64,000 nt of DNA from Halarcobacter sp. (GTDB lineage Bacteria > Campylobacterota > Campylobacteria > Campylobacterales > Arcobacteraceae), in the NCBI GenBank assembly GCA_030145305.1, contig JAQYVX010000006.1:124001-188000 (forward strand). Reading direction: 5' to 3'. Below the pieces are notes generated by a model. That model searched no databases, was not told where the DNA came from, and worked only from the letters and a program-made list of their open reading frames with translations. The position numbers and the translations under genes were made by a program. The first letter of the stretch is position 1; each line of letters begins with the position of its first letter. Of this stretch, positions 28,641-39,277 are shown piece by piece.

Positions 28641-30644
28641 TTAGAAACTTTCCCATTCACCATTATTCTCATCTTGAGCGGTAATAATCTTTTTAGTTTC
28701 AGTTTTTGTGGACATTTTAGAAGTTTCTATTTTCGAAACTTTTTTTTCATTTGATTGATATTTATTTTCTGTATCCAAAGAAGTAATATTTGAACTTTTC
28801 CCATGTTCTCTAGCTTTTGCACTCTCTTTTCCTAAAAACTCTTTTGCTTGAGCATCTTTAACTATTTCTTTTGCAATAGCATCTGTTTCAATTGCAATAT
28901 CATGAGTATGCGTAGCAATTTGTGCATTTTTTTGTGTTTGTTGGTCAAGTTGTGTTACAGCATCATTAATTTGTGAGATTCCTTGTTCTTGCTCTTTACT
29001 TGCACTAGCAATTTCAGAAATTTTTTCAGTAGATTTAGAAATATTTACTAATAATTCATCATATCCTTTTATCATCTCATTACTAATTTCTTTTCCATGT
29101 GAAGCTTTAGAAGTTGCATTCTCAACAATACTCTTTATCTCTTTAGCAGCCTCAGCACTTCTTGCTGCTAAATTTCTTACTTCTTGTGCTACTACTGCGA
29201 AACCTTTTCCAGCTTCACCAGCTGTTGCTGCTTCTACAGCTGCATTTAAAGAAAGGATATTTGTTTGGAAAGCAATTTGATCAATTACTATAATTGCTTC
29301 ACTAATAGAATTGACTTGTTCTTTAATCTCTTCCATTGCACCTGAAGTATTTTGCGCCTGTGTTTGACCTTTCTTTGCTGAATCAGTTAATATAACTGCA
29401 TAATCACTCATAGATTGTACATTATTTGCATTATTAATAATTGTACTAGTAATCTCTTCTAATGCAGCAGCCGTTTCCTCAAGTGAAGCAGCAGCTTCTG
29501 TTGAACTAGTATTTAATGTATTTACATTTATAATTAATTGATCAGAAGCTTCATCTAAAGTTAATCCAATAACATATGATTGTTTTAACAAAGTTGAAAT
29601 TTCATCAGTTAAAAAGTTTACACTTTTTATAAGCATTTCTATATCACCAGAGACTTTACTCTCATCAACTTTATTTGTAAATTTATAGTTACTAAACTCA
29701 GTTAAAACTTTGTTTACAGAAACAACATGATTTTTGATACCACTTAACATACTATTTAAAGCACTACATAATTGTATCAATTGAGGGTTACTAGCTTGCG
29801 TTTTAACTTCTAAATCAAGATAACCCTCCTTCGCTTTTTCAACTATTGAAAGTACCTCTTTTACAGCTTCATTGTCTTTTATTATTCCATTCTTTGTTCT
29901 ACTTATATTCTGATTTAGCTCTGCTGCCATTTGTGCAAACTCATCGTTACCTTTTATTTCTAATAAAGAAGTATCTTCTGTTTCACGATTAATATAAGTA
30001 AAAAAAGAGGATAATCCCTCTTTAAATTTTTCAAGACTTGACAATATTATATTTGTTACAATTGTAGAGAAAATTATAAATAATAATATTGATACAATTG
30101 CTAGAGATATTAAACTATATTGTAAAGATAAGGTAGCTTCATCTCTTAAAGATAAGGCATTTACATTTATCTTATGTAAACTTTTTTCTAAAGATTTTCC
30201 TGATTTAACCATATTTGCAATAATAAGTTTTAGAGCATCAGATTCTTTTATAATTCCATTATTAAACTCTTCTATTCTTTTTTTAGAAAATTGATTAAAA
30301 TATCTAATATAATTTTTAGACTCTTCTAAAATATCATCACTGAGTTTGATATTTTCTTCAAGAGAAAGTTTCTCTTTTAAAGCTGAAACATTTTTATCTA
30401 ATAAACTAAAACTATCAACAACTTTTTGCGCATTTTTTTCAGTAGGTCCTCTTAAAAACTGATAAACACCAATTCTTCCTTTTAAAACCTGCTGTATAAA
30501 AACTTCTGTTTTCATTGCCGCATTTACTCGAGTGTTAACTAAGCCACTATAATATGTATAAACTAACGCTGAAATAATAACAATAAGCAAAAATATAATA
30601 GAGAAGGACATAAGTTTTGCCCTAGTATTTAAGTTTTTGAACAT
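28641..30644 (-). CDS. Methyl-accepting chemotaxis protein with a C-terminal WESF tail
   Basis: 667 residues. Helix at about 13-32, periplasmic helical sensor (about 33-178), second helix (about 180-202), HAMP region, and a long cytoplasmic coiled coil whose hairpin tip has [17 protein letters not shown] and [12 protein letters not shown], as in all MCPs. The protein ends EWESF after a flexible Lys/Thr-rich linker. This resembles the NWETF pentapeptide that tethers CheR and CheB in other bacteria. The ligand is unknown. It is preceded by murC with a gap of about 120 bases, so it probably has its own promoter. Confidence 0.94.
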   Translation of the reverse strand: MFKNLNTRAKLMSFSIIFLLIVIISALVYTYYSGLVNTRVNAAMKTEVFIQQVLKGRIGVYQFLRGPTEKNAQKVVDSFSLLDKNVSALKEKLSLEENIKLSDDILEESKNYIRYFNQFSKKRIEEFNNGIIKESDALKLIIANMVKSGKSLEKSLHKINVNALSLRDEATLSLQYSLISLAIVSILLFIIFSTIVTNIILSSLEKFKEGLSSFFTYINRETEDTSLLEIKGNDEFAQMAAELNQNISRTKNGIIKDNEAVKEVLSIVEKAKEGYLDLEVKTQASNPQLIQLCSALNSMLSGIKNHVVSVNKVLTEFSNYKFTNKVDESKVSGDIEMLIKSVNFLTDEISTLLKQSYVIGLTLDEASDQLIINVNTLNTSSTEAAASLEETAAALEEITSTIINNANNVQSMSDYAVILTDSAKKGQTQAQNTSGAMEEIKEQVNSISEAIIVIDQIAFQTNILSLNAAVEAATAGEAGKGFAVVAQEVRNLAARSAEAAKEIKSIVENATSKASHGKEISNEMIKGYDELLVNISKSTEKISEIASASKEQEQGISQINDAVTQLDQQTQKNAQIATHTHDIAIETDAIAKEIVKDAQAKEFLGKESAKAREHGKSSNITSLDTENKYQSNEKKVSKIETSKMSTKTETKKIITAQDENNGEWESF

Positions 30645-30765
30645 TTAAATCCTTTATAAAAAATATATTAATAGAATAACAAACTTTTCTTGTTATCTTC
30701 AAATATATAAATAAATAATTTAATCTTTTATAAATATGAACAAATTTGTAACATAATTATTTCAC

Positions 30766-32079
30766 CTATTTATTATGTTCTCTTAATTGATAAGTTATAT
30801 CCCCTGCCCCAACACCTAAAATAATTCCATCAGTAAACTCATGAAAAACTTTTCCATCTTTAATAAGTTCTATCTTATCCTGAGTCGATTTTAGACTATC
30901 TGCAAAAATTGGATTATATTGTGCAAACTCTTTTTCAAAATCTATTTCTATTTTTTGTTCCCCAAGAATTGTCCAAATTGGAAGAATTATAAGTTCATCA
31001 CATCTTTTAAAACATTTTTTAAAACCTTCGAGATTATCAGATGTTCTTGAATATTTATGAGGTTGCCAAATTACTACTCTTCTATTCATATTAGTAAGAT
31101 TGTCATAGAGTTCAACTGATTTCATAGTTGCTTCTATTTCAGTTGGATGATGTGCATAATCATCAATCACAACCATTTTTTTATTTCTTTGAATTACGTC
31201 AAATCTTTTTTTGATTCCTTTGTAATTCTGAAGATTTTTTCTAATTTCTTCAATGCTAAGTTCATTTAAAGCAGCAATTATTGCCAAAGAAGCATCTATT
31301 GCAATATGGTATCCAAAGCCCCAAACTTCAAAAGAACCATACTCTTTTAAATCAAATTTTGTAAAAGGTTCACCCTCTTTTAAAAGGTAAGATAAGTTTT
31401 TAATATCCAAACTTGGGTAAAGATACGTTCCATTTTTTATTTTAAGTTTTTTTATATGCTCATCTTCACCATTTAAAACAGTCTTTGAAGCAAGTTCTAT
31501 AAATCTTTCATAAGCCCCATAAAACTTTTCATAATCATAATGATAATATTCCATATGTTCAGGTTCTGCATTTGTAACAATTGAACAATAAGGATTTGAC
31601 AATAAAAAGCTTGCATCAGATTCATCTGCTTCAAAAGCAACTAGATTATTTACATACCTAAAGTTAGAACCAAAATCTTTTGAAATAGCTCCTATTAATG
31701 CTGAACTTTGTAAGATTGAAGCTAAGATTGCAGTTGTTGTTGATTTTCCATGAGCACCAGCAACACAGTAATTTTTCTTATCTCCCAAAATAATTGGTAA
31801 GGCCTCTTTTCTCGAAAGAGTTCTAATTTGTTGTAATCTAGCTTCAATTAATTCAGGGTTTTCATCTGTAACTGCTGCTGAATAAATAACTATATCCAAA
31901 TCTTTAGATATATTATTAGCACTTTGAGGGCAAACAACTTTTATACCTTCTTGTATCAACTCTTTTGTAATTGGTGAACTTTTTATATCAGAACCTGAGA
32001 TCTCATGTCCATCATTTTTTAAAAATCTAGCTAAGGCTGAAAGTCCAATTCCACCTATTCCTATAAAATGTACTTTCAT
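30766..32079 (-). CDS. murC: UDP-N-acetylmuramate--L-alanine ligase
   Basis: 437 residues. It starts with the UDP-binding HFIGIGGIGLSALA, has the ATP loop GAHGKSTTTAILA (about 108-120) and the VIDDYAHHPTEIEA segment typical of MurC. It adds the first amino acid of the peptidoglycan stem peptide. Its ATG overlaps the stop of the preceding gene by one base (TAATG), so the two are translationally coupled. Confidence 0.96.
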   Translation of the reverse strand: MKVHFIGIGGIGLSALARFLKNDGHEISGSDIKSSPITKELIQEGIKVVCPQSANNISKDLDIVIYSAAVTDENPELIEARLQQIRTLSRKEALPIILGDKKNYCVAGAHGKSTTTAILASILQSSALIGAISKDFGSNFRYVNNLVAFEADESDASFLLSNPYCSIVTNAEPEHMEYYHYDYEKFYGAYERFIELASKTVLNGEDEHIKKLKIKNGTYLYPSLDIKNLSYLLKEGEPFTKFDLKEYGSFEVWGFGYHIAIDASLAIIAALNELSIEEIRKNLQNYKGIKKRFDVIQRNKKMVVIDDYAHHPTEIEATMKSVELYDNLTNMNRRVVIWQPHKYSRTSDNLEGFKKCFKRCDELIILPIWTILGEQKIEIDFEKEFAQYNPIFADSLKSTQDKIELIKDGKVFHEFTDGIILGVGAGDITYQLREHNK

Positions 32080-32660
32080 TAACTTTCCAATAAATGTTTT
32101 AATTTTTCATACTCTTTTTCTAAAGTATCTTTGTTTTTTTCTAAATATTCTTTTTTATCATAATTAAAATTAGTAATAAAGTATCCATATTTTTCATCAT
32201 CAGTTGACGCGTTTAAATCAACTTCACTCTCATAAAAACTGTCAAGGTCAATCTCTTTTGATAAAGCTATAATATGAACTTGCAAGGCATTGCAAAGGAT
32301 TTCATCTTCTACAATATTTGATAGTACAAAAATTAATTCTTTTGCACCTTTATAGTTTTCATAACTCCATTTTTCAACAGCATGCTCATAAAAAGCTCTA
32401 ACATAAAAAAGGTCATTTCCTTCAAGTTTTAACTTTCTATTTTCATTTACAATTTTTTCTACATTTTCAAAAGATATTTGTAAAATATGTTGATAAACTG
32501 CATTGATTTTTTCTTCATCTAAATCCAAAACTAAAAATGAATCTAAAACTTCATAAAGTGCAGAAATATTTTTTGTAGCAATAGCATCAACTCTTGTTTC
32601 TTCTAAATATTTTAAAAACTCTGGGTTTGTTCTAGCTTCTTGTAATTGCTCTTTATCCAT
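32079..32660 (-). CDS. Conserved hypothetical helical protein
   Basis: 193 residues, acidic, with no signal peptide or membrane helix. It looks all-helical, with repeated Glu/Lys-rich amphipathic stretches (SFENVEKIVNENRKLKLEG, ENYKGAKELIFVLSNIVED) that might form tetratricopeptide-like pairs. I cannot assign a family. It overlaps the dapC-like gene by 8 bases and murC by one, so it belongs to a tightly coupled operon of cell-wall precursor genes; a link to peptidoglycan is only suggested by that position. Confidence 0.75.
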   Translation of the reverse strand: MDKEQLQEARTNPEFLKYLEETRVDAIATKNISALYEVLDSFLVLDLDEEKINAVYQHILQISFENVEKIVNENRKLKLEGNDLFYVRAFYEHAVEKWSYENYKGAKELIFVLSNIVEDEILCNALQVHIIALSKEIDLDSFYESEVDLNASTDDEKYGYFITNFNYDKKEYLEKNKDTLEKEYEKLKHLLES

Positions 32661-33783
32661 CTATAAAATCCTTTAATCTTCTTAGTGCTTCTTCAGTTTT
32701 TTTCTCATTTTCAACTAAGGCAATTCTTACATAGCCTTTTCCAATTCCATTTCGTCCTAAGAAACTTCCAGGTAATACTTTTATATTTTTTTGTCTATAT
32801 AATTCTCTTGTAAACTCTAGTTCATCTTCAACTTCTAACCAAATATAAAAACTAGCTTGAGGAGCTTTAATTCCTAAAATTTCAAATGCAAGTTCAAAAT
32901 TTCTTTTATATATTTTTCTAAAAACTTCCACATGAGATTCATCATTCCATGCGGCTGTTGTTGCTTTTTGTAAAGGCACAGGAGAGGCACAACCTACGTA
33001 AGTTCTATATTGCATATAAGAGTTTAAAATATCTTTATCACCTGCTACAAAACCACTTCTTAAGCCTGGAGCTGAAGATCTTTTTGAAATTGAGTTCATT
33101 ACTAAAACATTTTTAAATTCACTGTTTCCAACCTCAATTGAAGCTTCAAGAAGAGAGGCTGGCTTGTCATTTTCATTAAAATAAATCTCAGAATAACACT
33201 CATCATTTATTAAGATAAAATCAAATTCTAAAGCTTTTTTAACCCAAATTCCAAGTTCTTCTTTTGTCATTTGAGCTGAAGTTGGATTATTTGGATAATT
33301 TAAAATTACTAAATCACATCTTTTTAATTCTGCTTCATCTAATTCTGCTTTAAAATTGTTCTCTTTTGTTAAATTTATATGAATTACTTCTGCTCTACTA
33401 GCAATTGCAGCACCTTCGTAAATCTGATAAAAAGGGTTTGTAAAAGCAATCACTGGATTTTTTTTATCAAAAAGTGCATATTGAGGAAAGTTAAATAAAG
33501 CTTCTCTTGTTCCAAAAGTTGAAACTATCTCATTCATTTGAAGTTTTACATTAAATCTTTTTTGTACAAAATTTATCATAGCTTCTTTAAGTTCAGGTAA
33601 GCCTACACTTGCTGGATATTTTTGTAAAAGATGAGTGTTCTCTTGCAAAATTTTTTGTATAAAAGCAGGTGTTTCAAATTTTGGTTCACCTATTGTTAAA
33701 GCCGATAACTCATAGTTTTCATTTGGCGTGATATTCGCTAATAATTCATTTAATCTCTCAAATGGATATTTTTCAAAATTCAT
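32653..33783 (-). CDS. dapC: PLP aminotransferase, probable succinyldiaminopimelate transaminase
   Basis: 376 residues, fold-type I aminotransferase. The PLP lysine is in NSISKRSSAPGLRSGF (about 230-245), with YPNNPTSAQ and NDECYSEIYF upstream as in the class I/II family. Campylobacterota use this type for the diaminopimelate/lysine pathway, supplying peptidoglycan meso-DAP, which fits the operon with murC. Substrate assignment rests on that resemblance and the context; another aspartate-family transaminase role is possible. Confidence 0.82.
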   Translation of the reverse strand: MNFEKYPFERLNELLANITPNENYELSALTIGEPKFETPAFIQKILQENTHLLQKYPASVGLPELKEAMINFVQKRFNVKLQMNEIVSTFGTREALFNFPQYALFDKKNPVIAFTNPFYQIYEGAAIASRAEVIHINLTKENNFKAELDEAELKRCDLVILNYPNNPTSAQMTKEELGIWVKKALEFDFILINDECYSEIYFNENDKPASLLEASIEVGNSEFKNVLVMNSISKRSSAPGLRSGFVAGDKDILNSYMQYRTYVGCASPVPLQKATTAAWNDESHVEVFRKIYKRNFELAFEILGIKAPQASFYIWLEVEDELEFTRELYRQKNIKVLPGSFLGRNGIGKGYVRIALVENEKKTEEALRRLKDFIDG

Positions 33784-33791
33784 TTTTTTCC

Positions 33792-35219
33792 TTATTCTTC
33801 AATAATTGGTATTAATAATTGACTATATTTTTTCATATCAAAAGAGATTAAATCAGGATTTGTATATAAGAATTTCCAAGAAAATCTTTGTTTAAACATC
33901 TCTTCTTTTAAAGGTAATACTTGTAGAGTATTTGTCTGCTTTTTAAGCTCTCTTATTGGATTTTTTTCATTTGTTATAATTTCAATTTTTTGATTGAATA
34001 TTTTTGCAAGGTTTTCAAAATGATCTAATAAATTTGATTTATCTTCATGCTCTCCAATTGGATTCATATCAAAAATTCTTGTTTTTGTTTTTAGTTGATT
34101 TGAAATATCAAATACCACAGGTGAGATTTGTTCATAAGAATTCACATCATTAATTAAAACTACAGTTTTCTTAATTACTCCTACTAACTCATCTCCAAGT
34201 TTAAAAATAGGTACTCTTAAATCTAAAATTTCTTTTATATTTTTTTTATTTCTAAACATCTCATTTGTTAAAATTACCATACCAATATCATAAGCTTTTA
34301 TATCATTTTTAAGAAGTTTTATCATCCCTAAATTGTGATAATCCATTTTAAATTCTATGCCATCAGTTCTTTCAAAACTATTTTTTATTAAATTTATAAT
34401 TCCCACTGTTGTAGGTCTTGTAATTCTAATAATAAGCCTTTGGTTTTTTAATCTTTTATTTATGTATTTTACTTCTTGAATAACATCTATAATTCTTTTT
34501 TTATCTTGTAAAAATAAATCTAAGTATAAATATATATTATGTCCAAAAGGCATAGGAAATTGCCCTTGAGATTTTCCAATTGCATTATACACTTGCATTA
34601 AAACAGCAGGTTTTCCTATAACTAAAATCATATCATTTGGTTTTAAGATTAATGAAGGTTTTATATCTACAAGTTCTTCGTTCCTATATAATCCAAAGAT
34701 TTTCCATTCATTTTGCTCAATTGAACCTATATATCGATAAGCATAAGAACTCCCAAATGGAATTTTAATTTCCATAATTTCACCTTGTTTCAAGCCTATA
34801 TTTTGTGCCATTACAGGGATATTTGGAAGTCTTTCAACCATTCCATTTGCTAGAACTTCGATACCTTTATAGATATTAATATAAGAGTCTTCAATATTTA
34901 TTCCCCAATAATCTAATATCGAGATAGGGAGATTCTTTTTTCTTTGTTTTATATTTTTTATTACACTTAACATTTCATCTTTTGAATTAAGCACAACTAA
35001 GGCTTGGGCATGGACATCTTTATCTAAAACCATACCTAATTTTGACTCAGAAGTTGGATCAAATTTATAAAATGTGATATTTGAAGTTTTTTGCTCAGGC
35101 AATAGACTATCATTCATATAAACAACGTCATAACTATTGTCTATAGTATTTGTTTCTACAATTCTTTGCATAAGTTTTTTCGCTACTATACCATCTAATA
35201 TTACTAATATTTTTTTCAT
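33792..35219 (-). CDS. COG3400 RCK/TrkA-type cytoplasmic protein
   Basis: 475 residues. The N-terminus (MKKILVILDGIVAKKLMQ) is a nucleotide-binding-like fold, and residues about 150-215 form a TrkA-C-like domain (NDMILVIGKPAVLMQVYNAIG). No membrane helix is seen, so it would be a regulatory subunit of a potassium system rather than the pore. This matches the COG3400 proteins of Campylobacterota. No potassium transporter is adjacent. It lies 8 bases upstream of the dapC-like gene in the same operon. Confidence 0.78.
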   Translation of the reverse strand: MKKILVILDGIVAKKLMQRIVETNTIDNSYDVVYMNDSLLPEQKTSNITFYKFDPTSESKLGMVLDKDVHAQALVVLNSKDEMLSVIKNIKQRKKNLPISILDYWGINIEDSYINIYKGIEVLANGMVERLPNIPVMAQNIGLKQGEIMEIKIPFGSSYAYRYIGSIEQNEWKIFGLYRNEELVDIKPSLILKPNDMILVIGKPAVLMQVYNAIGKSQGQFPMPFGHNIYLYLDLFLQDKKRIIDVIQEVKYINKRLKNQRLIIRITRPTTVGIINLIKNSFERTDGIEFKMDYHNLGMIKLLKNDIKAYDIGMVILTNEMFRNKKNIKEILDLRVPIFKLGDELVGVIKKTVVLINDVNSYEQISPVVFDISNQLKTKTRIFDMNPIGEHEDKSNLLDHFENLAKIFNQKIEIITNEKNPIRELKKQTNTLQVLPLKEEMFKQRFSWKFLYTNPDLISFDMKKYSQLLIPIIEE

Positions 35220-35366
35220 GCGGTATTATATCTAAAAGTGCTAAATATTATATTTCTAAGAATCTTCATTTTATAAATTCTTTTAAGTTTTTATTTTGTG
35301 ATTTATTACTTCTTTTAATAGCCAAATTCTTACAATTTATAAATATTTTTGAAATAAAAAATTAGA

Positions 35367-36521
<1,155 letters not shown>

Positions 36522-36556
36522 TAAATATTTTGTCTAATATAGCAAAAAATATTTTT

Positions 36557-37159
36557 ATGAAAATTTTTCTTTTTCTTTTTTCATTAAGCTTTTTAAATGC
36601 CCAAGAGTGTAGCCCATATTTTAATCCAAAAAAATTTTATGAAACACCTCAAGCACTTAGTGAACTTTTAGATGAGACTTTTCCAAATGGTATTTTCTCA
36701 AATACAATTCTTTTAGATGAGACTTTTAAAGATTCACTTATACTAGAAAATGAAGTTCTAAAAAAAGACTCTTTTGTACAAGAAGGTGATTATATTTATC
36801 CTAATAAAAATGGCCTTTGGAAATATAAAAAAATAAAGACCAAACTTGAAAATAGAATTGATGAAGTAAATATTTCAAAAAGTGAAATTTATAGATTTGC
36901 AGATATTGATATTGCTAATACTATAAATGATGATTATGATAATTTTTGGAATGATTATATAGAGAATGCTTACGAAATGCAATTAACGCCAGAACAAACT
37001 CTTTTTAGATATAATAATGCCTATTTTACAATGTCAGTATTTATTTATGGGGTTAAAGGTGATTCTACACCACTTCAAGGAACAGTTATAAATCTTTGGT
37101 TAAAAGATTATACAAAAGAGGTAAATACTTATATAGAGTGCATAAAAGGAAAAAAATGA
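36557..37159 (+). CDS. Exported protein of unknown function
   Basis: 200 residues from the ATG at 36557, which begins a clear signal peptide (KIFLFLFSLSFLNA, cut before QECSP). A TTG start nine codons upstream is less likely. The mature part is acidic and shows no domain I recognise; WNDYIENAYEMQLTPEQTLFRYN is its most distinctive segment. It has only two cysteines in the mature part, one at each end (QECSP and YIECIKGKK), which could form a disulfide. The stop overlaps the gatC start (ATGA). Confidence 0.75.
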   Translation: MKIFLFLFSLSFLNAQECSPYFNPKKFYETPQALSELLDETFPNGIFSNTILLDETFKDSLILENEVLKKDSFVQEGDYIYPNKNGLWKYKKIKTKLENRIDEVNISKSEIYRFADIDIANTINDDYDNFWNDYIENAYEMQLTPEQTLFRYNNAYFTMSVFIYGVKGDSTPLQGTVINLWLKDYTKEVNTYIECIKGKK

Positions 37160-37446
37160 CAGTTGATGATAAGTTAATAGAAAAATTAGCAAAACTATCT
37201 TCTTTAGAAATTGAAGATTCAAGAAAAGAAAATCTAAAATCTGAACTTGCAGATATTATTAATTTTGTAGAAAATTTAAATGAAATTGATGTATCAAATA
37301 TTGAAGCAACATTTAGTACAGTTGAAGGTGGAACACCTTTAAGAGAAGACGTTGCAAAACAAGATTTAGAATTCTCAAAACATGTTTTAAAACATGCACC
37401 AAAAAGTGAAGATGGGTATTTTGTTGTACCTAAAATTATAGAATAG
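37156..37446 (+). CDS. gatC: Asp-tRNA(Asn)/Glu-tRNA(Gln) amidotransferase subunit C
   Basis: 96 residues from the ATG at 37156, preceded by AAAGGA at 37145-37150; a longer start at 37096 lies inside the previous gene and is rejected. The family pattern is clear: IEKLAKLSSLEIED, ELADIINFVENLNEIDVSNIE and the end VPKIIE. GatC stabilises the GatA-GatB complex that amidates mischarged tRNAs; gatA and gatB are not in the window. Confidence 0.94.
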   Translation: MTVDDKLIEKLAKLSSLEIEDSRKENLKSELADIINFVENLNEIDVSNIEATFSTVEGGTPLREDVAKQDLEFSKHVLKHAPKSEDGYFVVPKIIE

Positions 37447-37454
37447 GAAAGATT

Positions 37455-37793
37455 ATGAAGGTTTACGGAATAAAAACCTGAGACTCTGTTAGAAAAGCCT
37501 TAAGGTTTTTTAAGGATAACAACATAGAAGCAGATTTCTTTGATTTAAAAAAAGAAATTCCAGCTTCAACTTCTATCAAGTCTTGGATTGAAAAAACAGG
37601 AATAGATACAGTATTTAACTCTCGTGGAACAAAATACAGAAGTCTAAAATTAAAAGAATTAAATTTAGATGAAAATGCTAAGTTTGAATGGCTATGTCGT
37701 GAGCCAATGTTACTTAAACGACCTATAGTAGAATATGAAAGCGGCGTTCTAGTTGGTTTCAAAGAAGAAATTTATAAAGAGACTTTTTTATAA
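37455..37793 (+). CDS. ArsC/YffB-family thioredoxin-fold protein with TGA at the catalytic Cys (candidate selenoprotein)
   Basis: 112 residues if the TGA at 37479-37481 is read as selenocysteine. The protein would start MKVYGIKT-U-DSVRKALRFF; the ArsC/YffB family has GIKxCDxxKKA there, so the TGA replaces exactly the catalytic Cys. Downstream the same frame keeps NSRGTKYRSL, EPMLLKRPI and LVGFK, all family landmarks, and ends at TAA 37791-37793. The ATG at 37455 has AGGAAA at 37445-37450 and lies 8 bases after gatC. A SECIS-like hairpin follows the TGA. Under the standard code only an 8-residue peptide would be made. A simple nonsense pseudogene is the main alternative; the otherwise intact frame argues against it. 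Confidence 0.85.
37487..37521 (+). promoter_or_regulatory. Candidate bacterial SECIS element
   Basis: An upper stem CCTTAA (37498-37503) with TTAAGG (37510-37515) closes the loop GGTTTT, and a lower stem TGTTA (37487-37491) with TAACA (37517-37521) is separated by an asymmetric internal loop. The loop starts with two G, 22 bases after the TGA. A G at the first loop positions and a loop about 16-37 bases from the UGA are features of bacterial SECIS models as I recall them; SelB would bind here. Confidence 0.65.
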
Positions 37794-37802
37794 GTCTCTT
37801 TA
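37775..37802. terminator. Terminator after the ArsC-like gene
   Basis: TAAAGAGACTT (37775-37785) pairs perfectly with AAGTCTCTTTA (37792-37802) around TTTTAT, overlapping the ArsC-like stop codon, and TATTTTCT follows. It may also serve the convergent DAHP synthase gene that ends at 37817. Confidence 0.8.
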
Positions 37803-37816
37803 TATTTTCTAAATTT

Positions 37817-39169
37817 TTAAGCTCTTGCTTCTTTAAGTGTTTCTGCAATCATAAACGCCAATTCTAAAGACTGATCAGCATTTAATCTTGGATCACATTG
37901 TGTATGATATCTACTTGCTAGACCTTCATGTGTAATAGCAGCACTCGTACTTCCTGTACACTCTGTTACATTTTGTCCTGTCATTTCTAAGTGGATTCCA
38001 CCTGCAACACTTCCTTGGGCTTTGTGTATTTGGAAAAATTGTTTTACTTCACTTAAAATATTTGCGAAATCTCTTGTTTTATAACCATTTGGAGTTTTCT
38101 CTATATTTCCATGCATTGGATCACATGACCAAACAACTTTTTTACCTTCACTCTCCACTTTTTTTAGAAGACTTGGAAAAATATCTGCTACTTTTTCATG
38201 TCCCATTCTAACTATTAAATTAAGTCTTCCTGCTTCATTTTCTGGATTAAGAGCATCAATTAAATTAAGTAATTCATCTTCTTTCATAGAAGGGCCAACT
38301 TTACAACCAATTGGATTATTAATCCCTCTAAAATATTCTATATGAGCGCCATCTAAATCTCTTGTTCTATCACCAATCCATAACATATGAGCACTACAAT
38401 CGTACCATTTACCTGTTAAAGAATCTTGTCTTGTTAAAGCTTCTTCATAATTTAATAATAAAGCTTCATGTGAAGTATATAATGTAGTCTCTCTTAATTG
38501 GTTTGTGTTATTACTAGTAATTCCACATGCTTCCATAAATTTCATTGTTTCAGAAATTTTATTAGCCAATTGGTCATATTTTTCACCTAAAGTATTATCT
38601 TTAACAAAATCTAAATTCCAAGCGTGAACCTTATGTAAATCAGCCATTCCACCTCTTGCAAAAGCTCTAAGTAAATTTAGTGTTGCTGCACTTTGATTAT
38701 ATGCTTTTAAAAGTCTTTTTGCTTTTGGGATTCTTTCTTTTTCATTAAAACTAATATCGTTGATAATATCACCTCTATAAGAAGGTAAAGAAATTCCATT
38801 AATTTCTTCAAAATCAGAAGACCTAGGTTTTGCAAATTGTCCTGCAATTCGCCCTACTTTTACAACAGGACAACCACCAGAGAAAGTTAAAACAATTGCC
38901 ATTTGCATCATTACTTTAAATAAATCTTTAATATTATTTGCATTAAAGGCATTAAAGGATTCAGCACAATCTCCACCTTGTAGTAAAAACGCTTTTCCAT
39001 CTACTACATTGGCTAATTTTGATTTTAACTTTTGTGCTTCTCCTGCAAAAATCAATGGAGGATATGAAGAAAGTTCATTCTCAACTCTTTTAAGTTTTTC
39101 TAAATCTTGGTATGTGGGTTGCTGTTTTATTGGGAAATCTCGCCAGCTACTTGGATTCCAATTATTCAT
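37817..39169 (-). CDS. Class II 3-deoxy-7-phosphoheptulonate (DAHP) synthase
   Basis: 450 residues, plant-type class II enzyme. Landmarks are [38 protein letters not shown], the [14 protein letters not shown] stretch, KVGPSM and WSCDPMHGN. It condenses phosphoenolpyruvate and erythrose 4-phosphate, the first step to aromatic amino acids. Gene names vary between species so no symbol is given. Convergent with the ArsC-like gene; transaldolase, which can supply erythrose 4-phosphate, is the next gene upstream on the same strand but behind a terminator. Confidence 0.95.
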   Translation of the reverse strand: MNNWNPSSWRDFPIKQQPTYQDLEKLKRVENELSSYPPLIFAGEAQKLKSKLANVVDGKAFLLQGGDCAESFNAFNANNIKDLFKVMMQMAIVLTFSGGCPVVKVGRIAGQFAKPRSSDFEEINGISLPSYRGDIINDISFNEKERIPKAKRLLKAYNQSAATLNLLRAFARGGMADLHKVHAWNLDFVKDNTLGEKYDQLANKISETMKFMEACGITSNNTNQLRETTLYTSHEALLLNYEEALTRQDSLTGKWYDCSAHMLWIGDRTRDLDGAHIEYFRGINNPIGCKVGPSMKEDELLNLIDALNPENEAGRLNLIVRMGHEKVADIFPSLLKKVESEGKKVVWSCDPMHGNIEKTPNGYKTRDFANILSEVKQFFQIHKAQGSVAGGIHLEMTGQNVTECTGSTSAAITHEGLASRYHTQCDPRLNADQSLELAFMIAETLKEARA

Positions 39170-39234
39170 AATATGCCCTTATATTTTTTAATAGTGCAAG
39201 ATTTTATCGAAAGTTCACTTAAGTAGTTTAAAAA

Positions 39235-39260
39235 TAAGCTAAAAAGAAATTTTTAGCTTA
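39235..39260 (-). terminator. Terminator after transaldolase
   Basis: TAAGCTAAAAA (39235-39245) and TTTTTAGCTTA (39250-39260) form a perfect 11-bp stem. It lies 17 bases past the tal stop and is followed by TTTTT on the minus strand. Confidence 0.85.
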
Positions 39261-39277
39261 CTTTTCATAAATTTTAT

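Noticed and set aside
30676-30696. Hairpin ATAACAA/TTGTTAT after murC as a terminator
   Set aside because: Short, all A/T except two pairs, and without a T-run on the minus strand; not convincing.
37463-37762. Open minus-strand frame of 99 codons over the ArsC-like gene
   Set aside because: It is the shadow of the plus-strand frame, which carries the family motifs and the ribosome site.
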